From Priestia megaterium (GTDB lineage: Bacteria > Bacillota > Bacilli > Bacillales > Bacillaceae_H), in assembly GCF_009497655.1 (NCBI RefSeq), contig NZ_CP023317.1, forward strand, positions 2,075,501-2,139,500: 64,000 nt of DNA, written 5' to 3'. The position numbers and the translations under genes were made by a program. The notes under the pieces are model-generated. The model made no database searches. It was given only the letters and a program-made list of their open reading frames with translations, and was not told the origin of the DNA. Every line of letters starts with the position of its first letter. Position 1 is the first letter of the stretch. Shown in pieces: positions 1-8,579 of the stretch.

Positions 1-235
1 CCCGGGTCCAACTAAAACGGGTTTTAGCGACCGGGCTCAGCTGAGCAATTCCAAGCTTTTTCAAAGCGGTGCAATGGATGTAGAAGCAGTTGCTAAAGCG
101 GGCTATAAAAAATTTATGAAAGGGCAGACGGTTATCGTACCAGGAGTACAGTTTCGTCTCGCCACCTTCATCCCGCGCTTTGTACCAAGAAAGTGGCTTT
201 CATCCGTTGTCCGCAGAACACAAGAAATTAAATAA
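1..235 (+). CDS. Short-chain dehydrogenase (SDR), C-terminal part only
   Basis: The gene runs in from before the window; the open frame begins at base 2 and stops at TAA 233-235, leaving about 77 residues. It starts with PGPTKTGF, the PG-x-x-x-T segment that follows the SDR catalytic Tyr/Lys and contacts the nicotinamide. A basic tail with FIPRFVPRKW follows, as in the DltE/YqjQ-like SDRs of Bacillus that are often annotated as membrane-associated oxidoreductases. The cofactor site and catalytic residues are outside the window, so the substrate is unknown. The ArsR gene begins 12 bases after the stop, so the two are probably cotranscribed. Confidence 0.75.
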   Translation, partial: PGPTKTGFSDRAQLSNSKLFQSGAMDVEAVAKAGYKKFMKGQTVIVPGVQFRLATFIPRFVPRKWLSSVVRRTQEIK

Positions 236-247
236 AGGAGAATATTT

Positions 248-550
248 ATGAGTGAAAAAGCAGTGGAGTTATTTCGTGCCAGCATTCCTATTTTTCAGGC
301 TCTAAGTGATTCAGCAAGACAAGATATTATTTTGCTGCTCGCGGAAAAAGAGCCTTTAACCGTTAATGAAATTGCAAACGAGTCTACTTTATCACGACCG
401 GCAATTTCTCATCATTTAAAAATTTTACGTGATCAAAAGCTTGTGCAAATTGAGCAAAAAGGAACGCAGAGATATTATTCATTGGCTTTAAACAAGGCAG
501 TTGAGCTATTAAAAAGCTTGCTTGCTACAGTTGAAGCTGAATGTTTATAG
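248..550 (+). CDS. ArsR-family winged-helix transcriptional regulator
   Basis: A 100-residue protein preceded by AAAGGAG. Residues about 15-85 form the ArsR winged helix: [14 protein letters not shown], then the recognition helix [15 protein letters not shown] and the wing GTQRYYSL. It lacks the CxC/CxxC cysteine pairs of metal-sensing ArsR proteins; its single Cys is next to last, so metal sensing is unlikely. It resembles the SdpR/PagR-like non-metal group. It lies between an SDR and an aldehyde dehydrogenase with short gaps, so it probably regulates this redox unit. No palindromic operator is visible because the promoter lies before the window. Confidence 0.85.
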   Translation: MSEKAVELFRASIPIFQALSDSARQDIILLLAEKEPLTVNEIANESTLSRPAISHHLKILRDQKLVQIEQKGTQRYYSLALNKAVELLKSLLATVEAECL

Positions 551-563
551 GGAGATGAAAGAG

Positions 564-1964
564 ATGAACCACGAGCAATTCTATATCACAGATGAAACGG
601 TCATTGAACATATTGTCTCTACACAAAAGCAGTATTTCTATGCACAAAAGACAAAGAGCATCAGCAGCCGCATTCAAGCGCTGAATAAGCTCAGAGACGC
701 AGTAAAACAAAACGAGCAGAGAATTATAGATGCTTTAAAACAAGACTTGAATAAATCTGAAGTAGAGGCGTACACGTCGGAAATTGGGATTTTACTAGAG
801 GAAATTCGGTTTACGCTTAAGCATTTAGCAAAATGGATGAAGCCTAAAAAAGTAAAAACCGCTTTAACACACGTGGGCTCTAAAGGGAAAATTGTGCCTG
901 AACCGTATGGAGTCGCGTTAATTATTGCTCCGTGGAATTATCCGTTTCAATTAGCGCTGTCTCCTTTAGTAGGAGCGATTGCCGCTGGAAACACGGCGAT
1001 TATAAAGCCTTCTGAATTAACGCCTAGCGTATCTCGGGTTATACAAGAATTACTAGCTGAGGCTTTTGATCCCGCATTTGTGACGGTGATTGAAGGCGCT
1101 GTAGACACGACGAGCATGCTTTTAAAACAGCCCCTCGATTATATTTTCTTTACGGGAAGTGTAAATGTAGGGAAAATTATTATGCAAGAAGCAGGAAAGC
1201 AGCTTATTCCCGTCACGCTGGAGCTAGGAGGAAAAAGTCCGTGCATTGTACATGAAGATGCAAACCTAGATCTTGCAGCGAAGCGAATTATGTTTGGCAA
1301 AGGAATGAATGCAGGCCAAACGTGCGTTGCTCCCGATTATTTGCTCGTGCATAAAAAGGTAAAAGCGCAGCTAGTGGAGAAACTTCGCGAAGCGATTTAT
1401 CAATTTTACGGTAGTAATCCGCTTGAAAGTGAGCGCTACGGCCGTATTGTCAGTGAGCGCCATTTTATTCGGCTAGTTGAGTTTTTAAAAGACGGAAACG
1501 CTATAGTTGGAGGCGGGTATAATAAAAGTACGCTCACAATAGAACCTACGGTGTTAAGTGAAGTAAGCTGGACATCAGACGTTATGCAAGAAGAAATTTT
1601 TGGGCCTATTCTTCCTATGATTGAATACGAAACGCTAGACGAAGTTATTCATAAAGTTCAAGAAAAAGCTAAGCCGTTAGCTCTTTACTTGTTTACGGAA
1701 AGTGCAAATGTACAAAATGTCATAACGGAGCGTCTTTCATTTGGAGGAGGCTGTATAAATGATACGCTTATGCATATCGCTACGCCATATTTACCCTTTG
1801 GCGGAGTTGGAGAAAGCGGTACGGGCCAATATCATGGAAAAGACAGCTTTCAGACATTTTCTCATTTTAAAAGCATGCTGTCTCAAACAACCAAGTTTGA
1901 TTTGTCATTCCGCTATCCTTCAGAGAAACAAAACTTGAAAATGATTAAAAAATTATTGAAATAA
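564..1964 (+). CDS. NAD(P)-dependent aldehyde dehydrogenase, class 3 type (YwdH-like)
   Basis: Oxidises an aldehyde to its acid with NAD(P)+. The frame stays open upstream, but ATG 564 has GGAG at 551-554 in good position, giving 466 residues, normal for class 3 ALDH (450-470). Visible family motifs are [11 protein letters not shown], the cofactor loop [10 protein letters not shown], the catalytic Glu in [10 protein letters not shown], the nucleophile Cys in [11 protein letters not shown], and EEIFGPILP. The C-terminus is hydrophobic/basic as in fatty-aldehyde dehydrogenases. It follows the ArsR gene by 13 bases and ends at a strong terminator. Class 3 members usually act on medium or long-chain aldehydes; the exact substrate is not visible. 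Confidence 0.93.
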   Translation: MNHEQFYITDETVIEHIVSTQKQYFYAQKTKSISSRIQALNKLRDAVKQNEQRIIDALKQDLNKSEVEAYTSEIGILLEEIRFTLKHLAKWMKPKKVKTALTHVGSKGKIVPEPYGVALIIAPWNYPFQLALSPLVGAIAAGNTAIIKPSELTPSVSRVIQELLAEAFDPAFVTVIEGAVDTTSMLLKQPLDYIFFTGSVNVGKIIMQEAGKQLIPVTLELGGKSPCIVHEDANLDLAAKRIMFGKGMNAGQTCVAPDYLLVHKKVKAQLVEKLREAIYQFYGSNPLESERYGRIVSERHFIRLVEFLKDGNAIVGGGYNKSTLTIEPTVLSEVSWTSDVMQEEIFGPILPMIEYETLDEVIHKVQEKAKPLALYLFTESANVQNVITERLSFGGGCINDTLMHIATPYLPFGGVGESGTGQYHGKDSFQTFSHFKSMLSQTTKFDLSFRYPSEKQNLKMIKKLLK

Positions 1965-1989
1965 AAAGCCTCCTGATAGGAGGCTTTTT
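1965..1989 (+). terminator. Rho-independent terminator, probably bidirectional
   Basis: Stem AAAGCCTCCT / AGGAGGCTTT with a 3-base loop and flanking A and T runs. It lies between the convergent aldehyde dehydrogenase and TenA genes and can serve both. Confidence 0.9.
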
Positions 1990-1991
1990 CG

Positions 1992-2681
1992 TTATTTTGA
2001 AAGTGAAAGCTGAGAAAGCGGCCATTTTTCTTGTGTATACGCCATTTCCCAAAATAAATACTCCAGCTCACAGCTTTTGATAAAGTGATCTTTCATACGA
2101 TTACGTTCTTCTTCAGTCGCTTGTTCGGCGAGTTCATCAAGCTTGTTACAAAACCATTGTGTTGTGCCATTCATTTCTTCATTATTATAAAACTGAATCC
2201 ATTCATAAAAAGGATGAGAAGGAGATGGATTTACTTGTTCTGTAATGCGCTGGCCAATTTCAACGTACGTCCACGGACATGGAAGAAGCACGGCAATGAT
2301 TTCCGCTAAGCTGCCTGTATGCGCAACGCTTGTCATATGGTTAATGTAGTGGCTGGCCGTTGGTGAAAGAGCCTCAGTGTGGAGGTCTTCATAGCGTACG
2401 CCTGCTACTTCACAAAAATTATTATGAGGGTGTACTTCACTATGTAATACCGTAGAAATGCCGGCATTAAAGGCTTCCATTTCGGTACGCGTGCGGCATT
2501 TTGTTAAAGCAGCGCCGTAAATGCGGACAAATGCTGTTAAGTATTCGTAGTCTTGAGAAACGTAGTGAATAAGCGCCTCTTTTGGCACGTCTCCTTCAGC
2601 AATTCCTTTAATAAAAGGGTGGTTAAAAATGGCTTCGTAAATATAGTTTGCTTCTTGTCTTAATTGAGATGAAAATGACAT
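1992..2681 (-). CDS. tenA: Aminopyrimidine aminohydrolase / thiaminase II, TenA
   Basis: Hydrolyses 4-amino-5-aminomethyl-2-methylpyrimidine to HMP in thiamine salvage and can cleave thiamine. From ATG 2681 (GGAGG six bases upstream) it is 229 residues, the usual TenA length. The catalytic Cys sits in LLPCPWTYVEIG; YVSQDYEYL and the C-terminal Glu-rich SCELEYLFWEMAY helix with the conserved catalytic Glu are also present. A TTG directly upstream is closer to the ribosome binding site and less likely. A TPP riboswitch with its own terminator precedes the gene, which independently supports a thiamine role. It stands alone, separate from the thiM-thiE operon at 18 kb. Confidence 0.95.
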   Translation of the reverse strand: MSFSSQLRQEANYIYEAIFNHPFIKGIAEGDVPKEALIHYVSQDYEYLTAFVRIYGAALTKCRTRTEMEAFNAGISTVLHSEVHPHNNFCEVAGVRYEDLHTEALSPTASHYINHMTSVAHTGSLAEIIAVLLPCPWTYVEIGQRITEQVNPSPSHPFYEWIQFYNNEEMNGTTQWFCNKLDELAEQATEEERNRMKDHFIKSCELEYLFWEMAYTQEKWPLSQLSLSK

Positions 2682-2732
2682 CAAAATCCTCCTTTAATAT
2701 GAGGAAGTCACAAACAAGCACATAAAGGAAAT

Positions 2733-2880
2733 AAAAAACACTCCGTTTATAAACGGAGTGGCAAATGACAGTACAAAACTGAACATTGCCACTTTCCTAC
2801 GCTGGTATGAGCCAGATCAGGTTCAAAGGGATCAAGAAAACTTGTCTCAGCCGGTCGGCACCCCTAGTGGACTTCCTATT
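2733..2880 (-). promoter_or_regulatory. TPP riboswitch (THI element) with terminator, controls tenA
   Basis: Read on the minus strand, the aptamer (about 2785-2875) carries the conserved GGGGTGCC...GGCTGAGA segment and the CCCTTTGAACCTGATCTGG ... AGCGTAGGAAAGTGG segment of TPP riboswitches. Downstream at 2733-2760 is a terminator with stem CACTCCGTTT / AAACGGAGTG followed by six U. This layout fits transcription attenuation at high TPP. About 50 bases separate the terminator from the TenA start. Confidence 0.95.
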
Positions 2881-3101
2881 AGTCTATGTTTAACTTACCA
2901 TATATTCTGAAAAATAGAAAGCGTTACGGAAAATTGTTCCCTAACGGTTTTTATCTCTTAAAGAGGTAGCTTCTTGAAGCTATTTTTAATCATTTTTGTT
3001 TAAAAATGCATATTTTTAGGGAAGAAGAGGTATTAATGAAGGGAAGAGCCGTTTTCGTCTCCGAAACATTCCCATATAAATAGAAGAAAGGAGAGAACAA
3101 A

Positions 3102-3848
3102 ATGGCAAAATTTCGTTTGTATGCTGTATTAAATACAGTAGGCTTGGCTATTACACTTCTTGTGAATTATTTAGCAAATGCGATTCCAATAGGAGGCAAA
3201 ACAACGGCAGAGGCTTCTGCGCAAGTTCCTACGTTGTTTACACCAGCCGGTTATGCCTTTGCTATCTGGGGCGTTATTTATTTGTTATTAACCATTTGGG
3301 TTATACGCCAATTTTTTGCAAGAGAAGATCAAAAGGAAATATATGCACGTATCGGCATTTGGTTTTTTCTAAACTGTTTGTTAAATAGTGCGTGGATCTT
3401 TATTTTCCAAAACGATTACTATAAGTTATCCCTTTTAGTTATGCTCTTTATTTTAGGCACATTAATGATTGTATATTCCATTATTCAGCATTCTCGGATG
3501 ACGACATGGTTTATGCGTCTGCCGATTTCGCTTTATCTTGGATGGATTTCTGTTGCGACTATTGTTAATGTATTTGTCGTATTTCAAGCAAATGGAATAC
3601 AGCACTTGCTTGGCCTAAATGAATTAGCATGGACGATTATTATGCTGCTGGTAGGGGCTGCGCTGGGCATTATGTTTACATTAAAAAACCGAGACGCTGT
3701 TTATCCGCTTGTTTTTATTTGGGCTTATATTGCCATTGCGGTGAAACAAAGTGGAAATCAGCCAATTGTCATTACTGTTATCATCTCGATTGTTTTATTA
3801 GCAATTGCTATTATTGTGGGACTGATTAAACGCTATAGACGTTTTTAA
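3102..3848 (+). CDS. TspO/MBR-related tryptophan-rich membrane protein
   Basis: A 248-residue integral membrane protein with about seven hydrophobic segments. Features matching the tryptophan-rich sensory protein family include FTPAGYAFAIWGVIYLLL (residues about 45-62), LNSAWIFIF and the pattern PISLYLGWISVATIVN. It is longer than classical TspO (about 160 residues), which is common in the Bacillus members, where extra helices follow the core. TspO proteins bind tetrapyrroles; whether this one does is inference. The start has AAAGGAGAG. It is monocistronic, between the TPP leader of tenA and a terminator. Confidence 0.8.
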   Translation: MAKFRLYAVLNTVGLAITLLVNYLANAIPIGGKTTAEASAQVPTLFTPAGYAFAIWGVIYLLLTIWVIRQFFAREDQKEIYARIGIWFFLNCLLNSAWIFIFQNDYYKLSLLVMLFILGTLMIVYSIIQHSRMTTWFMRLPISLYLGWISVATIVNVFVVFQANGIQHLLGLNELAWTIIMLLVGAALGIMFTLKNRDAVYPLVFIWAYIAIAVKQSGNQPIVITVIISIVLLAIAIIVGLIKRYRRF

Positions 3849-3851
3849 AAA

Positions 3852-3882
3852 GAAGCTCTAGCTTTTGTAAGCTAGAGCTTTT
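3852..3882 (+). terminator. Bidirectional rho-independent terminator
   Basis: Stem AAGCTCTAGCT / AGCTAGAGCTT with T run at 3879-3882 and A run at 3847-3852. It serves the TspO-like gene and contains the stop codon of the small minus-strand gene at 3872-3985. Confidence 0.85.
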
Positions 3883-3985
3883 TATGATGCTCTTTTGATT
3901 GTAAAAAAGCAGCTGTAAAAGCAATTAAGCTAATTAAAATACCAAAAGGAACAACAATTGGTACGAATGATAAAATAAATGTCAT
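3872..3985 (-). CDS. Small single-pass membrane protein, 37 residues
   Basis: This short frame begins MTFILSFVPIVVPFGILI and ends with a charged tail KEHHKKL. It is one hydrophobic helix (about residues 2-29) followed by a cytoplasmic basic tail. The start is supported by GGAGG eight bases upstream of ATG 3985. The stop TAG (3874-3872) lies in the stem of the shared terminator. I do not recognise a family. The ideal ribosome binding site and clean helix-plus-tail pattern argue for a real gene; its small size argues for caution. Confidence 0.6.
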   Translation of the reverse strand: MTFILSFVPIVVPFGILISLIAFTAAFLQSKEHHKKL

Positions 3986-4149
3986 AAGCGTAACCTCCAT
4001 GTTGCATCGGTGCATAATGAAAAATTCAACTTTTTAAATTGAAGTTCCGCTATTATAGTATGCTAGGCTTTATGTTTGGAGCCTATATGTTTAGAAATAA
4101 ACGAAAAAGGCAACATACGTTACATATAGTTTATATAGGAGGAGTTAAA

Positions 4150-4332
4150 ATGGAAACATATTTAGTGGCTTACACAGATAAAGACGATATGGAATATAAA
4201 CAAGTGACGTGCGAGAGTTATGAAGATGCAGAGCGTACGGTTCTTCGTTTAGAGAGAGAAGGGCATATGCATATTGAAGAAATATCAAATCAAGAAGCCT
4301 ACCGTGGAGACGAATCATCGTACAGAGAATAA
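4150..4332 (+). CDS. Small acidic protein of unknown function, 60 residues
   Basis: ATG 4150 follows TAGGAGGAG with good spacing, giving METYLVAYTDKDDMEYKQV and so on, an acidic soluble protein with predicted beta-alpha-beta character (VAYTDKDD, then the helix EDAERTVLRLERE). The same frame is open upstream to ATG 4039, adding a hydrophobic, basic stretch (MLGFMFGAYMFRNKRK), but no ribosome binding site supports that start. It ends at a strong terminator. No family recognised. Confidence 0.6.
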   Translation: METYLVAYTDKDDMEYKQVTCESYEDAERTVLRLEREGHMHIEEISNQEAYRGDESSYRE

Positions 4333-4357
4333 TTTTTGAATAGAAACATCAAACTCA

Positions 4358-4390
4358 AAATGAAGAGGCAGCTGCTTCTTCATTTTTTCT
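4358..4390 (+). terminator. Rho-independent terminator
   Basis: Near-perfect stem AATGAAGAGGCAG / CTGCTTCTTCATT followed by TTTT, just downstream of the 60-residue protein gene. Confidence 0.85.
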
Positions 4391-4508
4391 ATTCTATATA
4401 GATATCGTTTTATAGAAAAAAGTAAAACGGGAATGATTTTCTTCTGCATTTATGGTACAGTACTAATCAGGTGAGTTTTGAGTTTAGAAGAGGAGAGAGT
4501 AACATTAT

Positions 4509-5843
4509 ATGAGTAAAGGAAATCAGTGGTCTTCACGCCTCGGTTTTATTTTAGCATCTGCTGGGGCAGCAATTGGTCTAGGAGCGATATGGAAATTTCC
4601 ATACGTAACCGGAACCAGTGGCGGTGGAGCATTTTTTGCGTTGTTTATTTTATTTACAATTTTTATTGGATTGCCGCTTCTGTTGGCAGAATTTATCATT
4701 GGAAGACATACGGGAAAAGAAGCGATTAGTGCTTATAAAGCAATTGCTCCAAAGTCCGCTTGGGTATGGATTGGCAGGCTGGGAGTACTCAGCTGTGTCG
4801 TTTTGCTTTCCTTTTACAGCGTCGTTGGCGGCTGGGTGATTTTATATACGATTATGAGCGTAACCGGTATGCTAAGCGGAAAAGAGTACGGTCCGTTGTT
4901 CAATGCCGTCATTAGCCAACCTTATGTGGTATTAGGTGCACAGGCGCTGTTTTTATTAATTACAGTGTTTGTTATTTCAAAAGGCGTACAAAAAGGCATA
5001 GAGCGTGCTAATAAATACATGATGCCGTTGTTATTTATCTGTTTTATTATCATTGTGGTTCGCTCTTTAACATTAGACGGAGCTATGGACGGAGTAAAGT
5101 TCTTTTTAAAACCGGATTTTTCAGCCATTACAGGGTCATCTGTTCTCTATGCGCTCGGTCAGTCGTTTTTCTCGCTTTGCGTAGGATTATCCTGCATGGT
5201 GACATATAGCTCTTATTTAGGGAAAAAAGTAAGCTTGACGCGTTCAGCGGGCACCATTGCTATTTTGAACTTGTTTGTTTCGCTGCTTGCAGGCTTGGCT
5301 ATTTTTCCAGCTGTTTTTTCATTCGGATTAAAGCCAACCGAAGGACCTGGACTTTTGTTTGTGGTCTTGCCAACAGTATTTGAGAAAATGCCGTTTGGCA
5401 CCGTCTTTTTAGCACTGTTTTTAATTTTATTTCTATTTGCTACGCTTACGTCTGCTTTTTCACTGCTGGAAATTATCGTAGCTGCTTTAACCAAAGACGA
5501 TCAGACAAAACGAACTCGCTATGCTTCTTTAGCAGGGATTCTTGTGTTTGTAGTAGGTATCCCATCAGCGCTTTCGTTTGGTGTACTAAAACATGTCTCA
5601 CTTTTTGGCAGAAGTATATTTGACGTAGCTGACTTTTTTGTGAGCAATTTAATGCTGCCTCTTGGAAGTTTAGCCATTGCGATTTTTGTGACATTTAAAA
5701 TGAAAAAAGAAGCCGTGTATGAAGAGTTTATTTCAGGAAGTACAAAAGGCGCTAAATTATTCAACGCATGGTTCTTTCTAGTTAAATACGTATTACCTAT
5801 TATTATTATAGCTGTTCTGTTAAGCTTACTTGTTGCATATTAA
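4509..5843 (+). CDS. Neurotransmitter:sodium symporter family (SNF/NSS) transporter, YhdH-like
   Basis: A 444-residue, roughly 11-12 helix sodium-coupled transporter for an amino acid or related small molecule. The N-terminus has the NSS signature: WSSRLGFILASAGAAIGLG, then IWKFPYVTGTSGGGAF, whose unwound helix 1 binds Na+ and substrate. YALGQSFFSLCVGLSCMVTYSSY matches the helix 6 substrate/Na+ region. Length is typical of bacterial NSS proteins. The start has AGAGGAGAGAG upstream. It is a single-gene unit bounded by terminators, so context does not reveal the substrate. Confidence 0.93.
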   Translation: MSKGNQWSSRLGFILASAGAAIGLGAIWKFPYVTGTSGGGAFFALFILFTIFIGLPLLLAEFIIGRHTGKEAISAYKAIAPKSAWVWIGRLGVLSCVVLLSFYSVVGGWVILYTIMSVTGMLSGKEYGPLFNAVISQPYVVLGAQALFLLITVFVISKGVQKGIERANKYMMPLLFICFIIIVVRSLTLDGAMDGVKFFLKPDFSAITGSSVLYALGQSFFSLCVGLSCMVTYSSYLGKKVSLTRSAGTIAILNLFVSLLAGLAIFPAVFSFGLKPTEGPGLLFVVLPTVFEKMPFGTVFLALFLILFLFATLTSAFSLLEIIVAALTKDDQTKRTRYASLAGILVFVVGIPSALSFGVLKHVSLFGRSIFDVADFFVSNLMLPLGSLAIAIFVTFKMKKEAVYEEFISGSTKGAKLFNAWFFLVKYVLPIIIIAVLLSLLVAY

Positions 5844-5845
5844 AA

Positions 5846-5872
5846 AAAGCACTCATCTGAGTGCTTTTTTTT
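5846..5872 (+). terminator. Rho-independent terminator, shared by convergent genes
   Basis: Stem AAAGCACTCA / TGAGTGCTTT followed by eight T. It lies between the NSS symporter and the convergent wall hydrolase. Confidence 0.9.
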
Positions 5873-5874
5873 GT

Positions 5875-6450
5875 TTATTTTGCAAAAACGTGATTTCCGA
5901 TTGTAATCGTAACCTGTTTTTGACGAAGCCATTGATCGCTTGTTTTATCTGGGTTAAAGAAGAATAACGAGCCTTTTCCTTGACCTCTAAACGCTAGTGC
6001 TTCATTTACAGCTTTTTTTGCTTCAGCATCCGCTGCTTTATTAATTTCACCGTTTTGTACAGGTGTAAACTGTGTACCTTGATAAATGACATCATGAATA
6101 GAGTTTGGGAAAGAATCGCTATCCACGCGGTTTAAAACGACTGTTGCTACAGCCACTTTGCCAGCGTAAGGTTCACCTTTTGCTTCAGCTTGTACAAGGC
6201 GAGCTAACAATTCTTTATCGCTTTCGCTAATAGAGTTAGGGATTGTTAATGTTTCATTTGCATTAATAGAGTCGGTAGATTTGTGATTCGCTTCTTTTAA
6301 CTGTTTAACCGTAACGCCGTATTCAGCGCCAATCTTGTAAAGAGTCTCTCCGGCTTTTACGCGATGGGTTGTTTCAGCGGCATTTGCCCCGTGACTCATG
6401 CCGAACATAGGAACGGCTAGTGCTCCAATAATTGCTAGTTTCTTAAACAT
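5875..6450 (-). CDS. Secreted LysM-SleB-type cell wall hydrolase (YkvT-like)
   Basis: A 191-residue protein. ATG 6450 has AGGAGG nine bases upstream; a longer frame to 6516 has no such support. Residues 1-28 are a signal peptide ending GANAAET. A LysM domain follows (THRVKAGETLYKIGAEYG, about 32-75), binding peptidoglycan glycans. Residues about 85-191 are a Hydrolase_2 (SleB/CwlJ) domain: LARLVQAEAKGEPYAGKVAV contains the conserved catalytic-type Glu, then VLNRVDSDSFPNSIHDVIY and FFFNPDKTSDQWLR. The architecture matches B. subtilis YkvT; full SleB uses a different binding domain. A role in wall turnover or spore cortex lysis is inference. Confidence 0.9.
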   Translation of the reverse strand: MFKKLAIIGALAVPMFGMSHGANAAETTHRVKAGETLYKIGAEYGVTVKQLKEANHKSTDSINANETLTIPNSISESDKELLARLVQAEAKGEPYAGKVAVATVVLNRVDSDSFPNSIHDVIYQGTQFTPVQNGEINKAADAEAKKAVNEALAFRGQGKGSLFFFNPDKTSDQWLRQKQVTITIGNHVFAK

Positions 6451-6631
6451 AAAGTAAGTACCTCCTGAAATCCTTTTGAACGCCCCTTTTATCACGGATC
6501 GGTGCGTGCTGTGCACCGAACTTTATATGTACGTTTCAAAGATTAACAGGTGTCAATACATCTTGTCACTGCTTAAAACATACCAATCTAGGAAGATATT
6601 ATAATAGTTAACAGATAATTTGAAAAATACG

Positions 6632-6689
6632 TTGACTGATAATAAAGGAGTGAATTATAATGAACGAGTAAATAGTTAACCGTTTAACT
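6632..6689 (+). promoter_or_regulatory. Promoter and LacI-type operator of the regulator gene
   Basis: TTGACT at 6632-6637 and TATAAT at 6656-6661 (18-base spacing) form a SigA promoter. Directly downstream at 6674-6689 is the near-palindrome AGTTAACCGTTTAACT. The same sequence type recurs at 7742-7757 before the operon, so the LacI protein probably represses itself and the operon. A further half site, AGTTAACA, lies near 6606. Confidence 0.75.
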
Positions 6690-6700
6690 GGAGAGATTTT

Positions 6701-7732
6701 ATGGGAGAAAAGATAACGATTCGTGATGTAGCAAAGCATGCAGGGGTGTCTGCAGCTTCAGTATCTTACGTCTTAAACGGAATTAACAAAGTATCCGATG
6801 AAACAAAAGAGCGAATTTTAACAGCGGTAAAAGAATTAAACTACGAACCAAATTTAACCGCCGTTAGTCTTTCGAAACAAAAGTCAAATATGATTGGCGT
6901 GATGTTCCCGCTTACAGATGATTCACTTTCTACTATATTTAAAGATAACCATTATTACAGTGAAATGATTAGTGGAATTGAATATGTAATCCGTAAGCAT
7001 GGTTACGATCTAGTCATATCTGGAGTGAGTAGCCCAGCTGATTGCTTAAAATGGATTCGAACGAGAAATATTGATGGTCTTCTGTTTTTAGGAGCCTTCC
7101 CGCATCGATTATATGAAAAAATGAAAGCGTTATCGAATCCGATTGTGTTAGTAGATACATATGAAAAGTGCGAACGTGATTATCATCATATTTCGGTAGA
7201 CGATGAGTATGGAGGATATCTCGCTACAACACATTTAGTGAGTTTGGGGCATAAAGAAATTGCCTTTGTTGCTCATCACCTCGTCAATAGTCCAGTGGAT
7301 AAAAAGAGGTATATAGGCTACGAGAAAGCATTAAAAGAAGCGGGCATTACACCATCAAAGACGTTTGTTTTTGAAGTGAACGAAAGCTCATTTGATAACG
7401 GTTACAATTTAGGAAACAAGCTGCTGCAAGATCATAAGGATATTCGGGCGGTTTTTGCATCCTCTGATACGCTGGCGCTTGGAATTATGAAAGCACTGCA
7501 AGAAAAGGGGAAAAGAATTCCGCAGGACTATTCAATCGTAGGGTTTGACGACATCACGTTTAGCAGCTATGCATCTCCAAGTCTAACAACCATTCGTCAA
7601 GATGTATTTAACAAAGGAGTCGTCGCCGCGACGTCTGTTATTCAAGCAATCGAACACCGTTTCAGCACGCTGCAGCATGTAAAATTATCGGTTGAACTTG
7701 TTATTCGAGATTCGACTGCTAAGCGCGAGTGA
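6701..7732 (+). CDS. LacI-family transcriptional repressor
   Basis: A 343-residue regulator. Residues 4-55 form the LacI helix-turn-helix and hinge: ITIRDVAKHAGVSAASVSYV, with the minor-groove hinge helix NLTAVSLSKQKS. The remainder is the periplasmic-binding-protein-like sugar sensor, including MIGVMFPL, DGLLFLGAF and SIVGFDDITFSSYASPSLTT. It lies directly upstream of thuA and the oxidoreductases on the same strand. Palindromic GTTAAC-centred sites in front of both the regulator and the operon make it the likely local repressor, induced by the sugar or an intermediate. The effector is not visible from sequence. Confidence 0.93.
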   Translation: MGEKITIRDVAKHAGVSAASVSYVLNGINKVSDETKERILTAVKELNYEPNLTAVSLSKQKSNMIGVMFPLTDDSLSTIFKDNHYYSEMISGIEYVIRKHGYDLVISGVSSPADCLKWIRTRNIDGLLFLGAFPHRLYEKMKALSNPIVLVDTYEKCERDYHHISVDDEYGGYLATTHLVSLGHKEIAFVAHHLVNSPVDKKRYIGYEKALKEAGITPSKTFVFEVNESSFDNGYNLGNKLLQDHKDIRAVFASSDTLALGIMKALQEKGKRIPQDYSIVGFDDITFSSYASPSLTTIRQDVFNKGVVAATSVIQAIEHRFSTLQHVKLSVELVIRDSTAKRE

Positions 7733-7741
7733 ACCACAGTA

Positions 7742-7757
7742 AGTTAACCGGTTAACC
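7742..7757 (+). promoter_or_regulatory. Palindromic operator for the LacI-family regulator
   Basis: AGTTAACCGGTTAACC contains the perfect palindrome GTTAACCGGTTAAC with the central CG typical of LacI operators. It matches the site at 6674-6689 and lies between the regulator and thuA. Confidence 0.8.
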
Positions 7758-7760
7758 AAA

Positions 7761-7817
7761 GTTTAGCATTGATAAAAAAAGGGGATATAAGTTAGCATTC
7801 ACAAAAAAAGGGGATAT
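7761..7817 (+). repeat. Tandem duplication of the thuA ribosome-binding leader
   Basis: Two imperfect copies, 7761-7788 and 7791-7817, each running from GTTTAGCATT or GTTAGCATTC through an A7 run to GGGGATAT. Each carries a GGGG Shine-Dalgarno-like block; only the second is placed to start thuA. Confidence 0.8.
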
Positions 7818-7821
7818 GAAA

Positions 7822-8547
7822 ATGATTAATGTTACAGTATGGAACGAAAATCGTCATGAACAGAAAAATCCGGTTGTAAGAGAAATTTACTCTGAAGGCA
7901 TTCACGGTGCCATCGCTTCTTTCTTAGAAGAAGGAGGATTTCGTACGCACACAGCAACATTAGACGAAGTAGAACACGGGTTGACTGAAGAAGTATTAAA
8001 TCAAACGGATGTTTTAGTATGGTGGGGTCACTTAGCGCATGACGAAGTAAAAGATGACATCGTTGAGAAAGTAAAGCAGCGCGTGCTAGACGGTATGGGG
8101 CTTATTGTCTTACACTCAGGTCACTTTTCCAAGATCTTTAAAACGTTAATGGGCACAAGCTGCGACTTAAAATGGCGTGAAGCAGATGAAAAAGAGCGCT
8201 TGTGGGTAGTAGAACCGAGCCATCCGATTGTGGAAGGTATTGGTGAATTTATCGAGCTTGAGCGTGAAGAAATGTACGGAGAGCACTTTGATATTCCAGC
8301 ACCTGATGAACTGATTTTCACGAGCTGGTTTGAAGGCGGAGAAATTTTCAGAAGCGGCTGCACGTACAAACGCGGAAACGGAAAAGTATTTTATTTCAGA
8401 CCTGGACATGAAACATATCCAACATACCATAACAAAGACATTCAGCGTGTCATTATGAATGCTATTAAATGGGCGAAACCGGCAGAGAGAAAACGTCCTG
8501 TTTACGGCAATGCGCAACCGCTTGAATCAATCGCAGTTAAAAACTAA
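7822..8547 (+). CDS. ThuA-like trehalose-utilization family protein
   Basis: A 241-residue ThuA-fold (class I glutamine amidotransferase-like) protein, from ATG 7822 eight bases after GGGG; ATG 7816 is too close to that block. Family features are [11 protein letters not shown] at the N-terminus, [27 protein letters not shown] and [18 protein letters not shown]. ThuA proteins occur with Gfo/Idh/MocA dehydrogenases in disaccharide and glycoside catabolism through 3-keto sugars. The next three genes supply exactly that company. The biochemical step of ThuA is unsettled; a role in handling a 3-keto sugar is inference from context. Confidence 0.9.
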   Translation: MINVTVWNENRHEQKNPVVREIYSEGIHGAIASFLEEGGFRTHTATLDEVEHGLTEEVLNQTDVLVWWGHLAHDEVKDDIVEKVKQRVLDGMGLIVLHSGHFSKIFKTLMGTSCDLKWREADEKERLWVVEPSHPIVEGIGEFIELEREEMYGEHFDIPAPDELIFTSWFEGGEIFRSGCTYKRGNGKVFYFRPGHETYPTYHNKDIQRVIMNAIKWAKPAERKRPVYGNAQPLESIAVKN

Positions 8548-8579
8548 TTAATAATGCTTAAGCAAAGGGGATAGGAAAG

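Noticed and set aside
4039-4149. Extended start for the 60-residue protein
   Set aside because: The upstream ATGs have no ribosome binding site, while TAGGAGGAG directly precedes ATG 4150.
6497-6522. Hairpin TCGGTGC / GCACCGA upstream of the LysM-SleB gene as a terminator
   Set aside because: No T run follows on either strand; it may be an operator but has no partner site.
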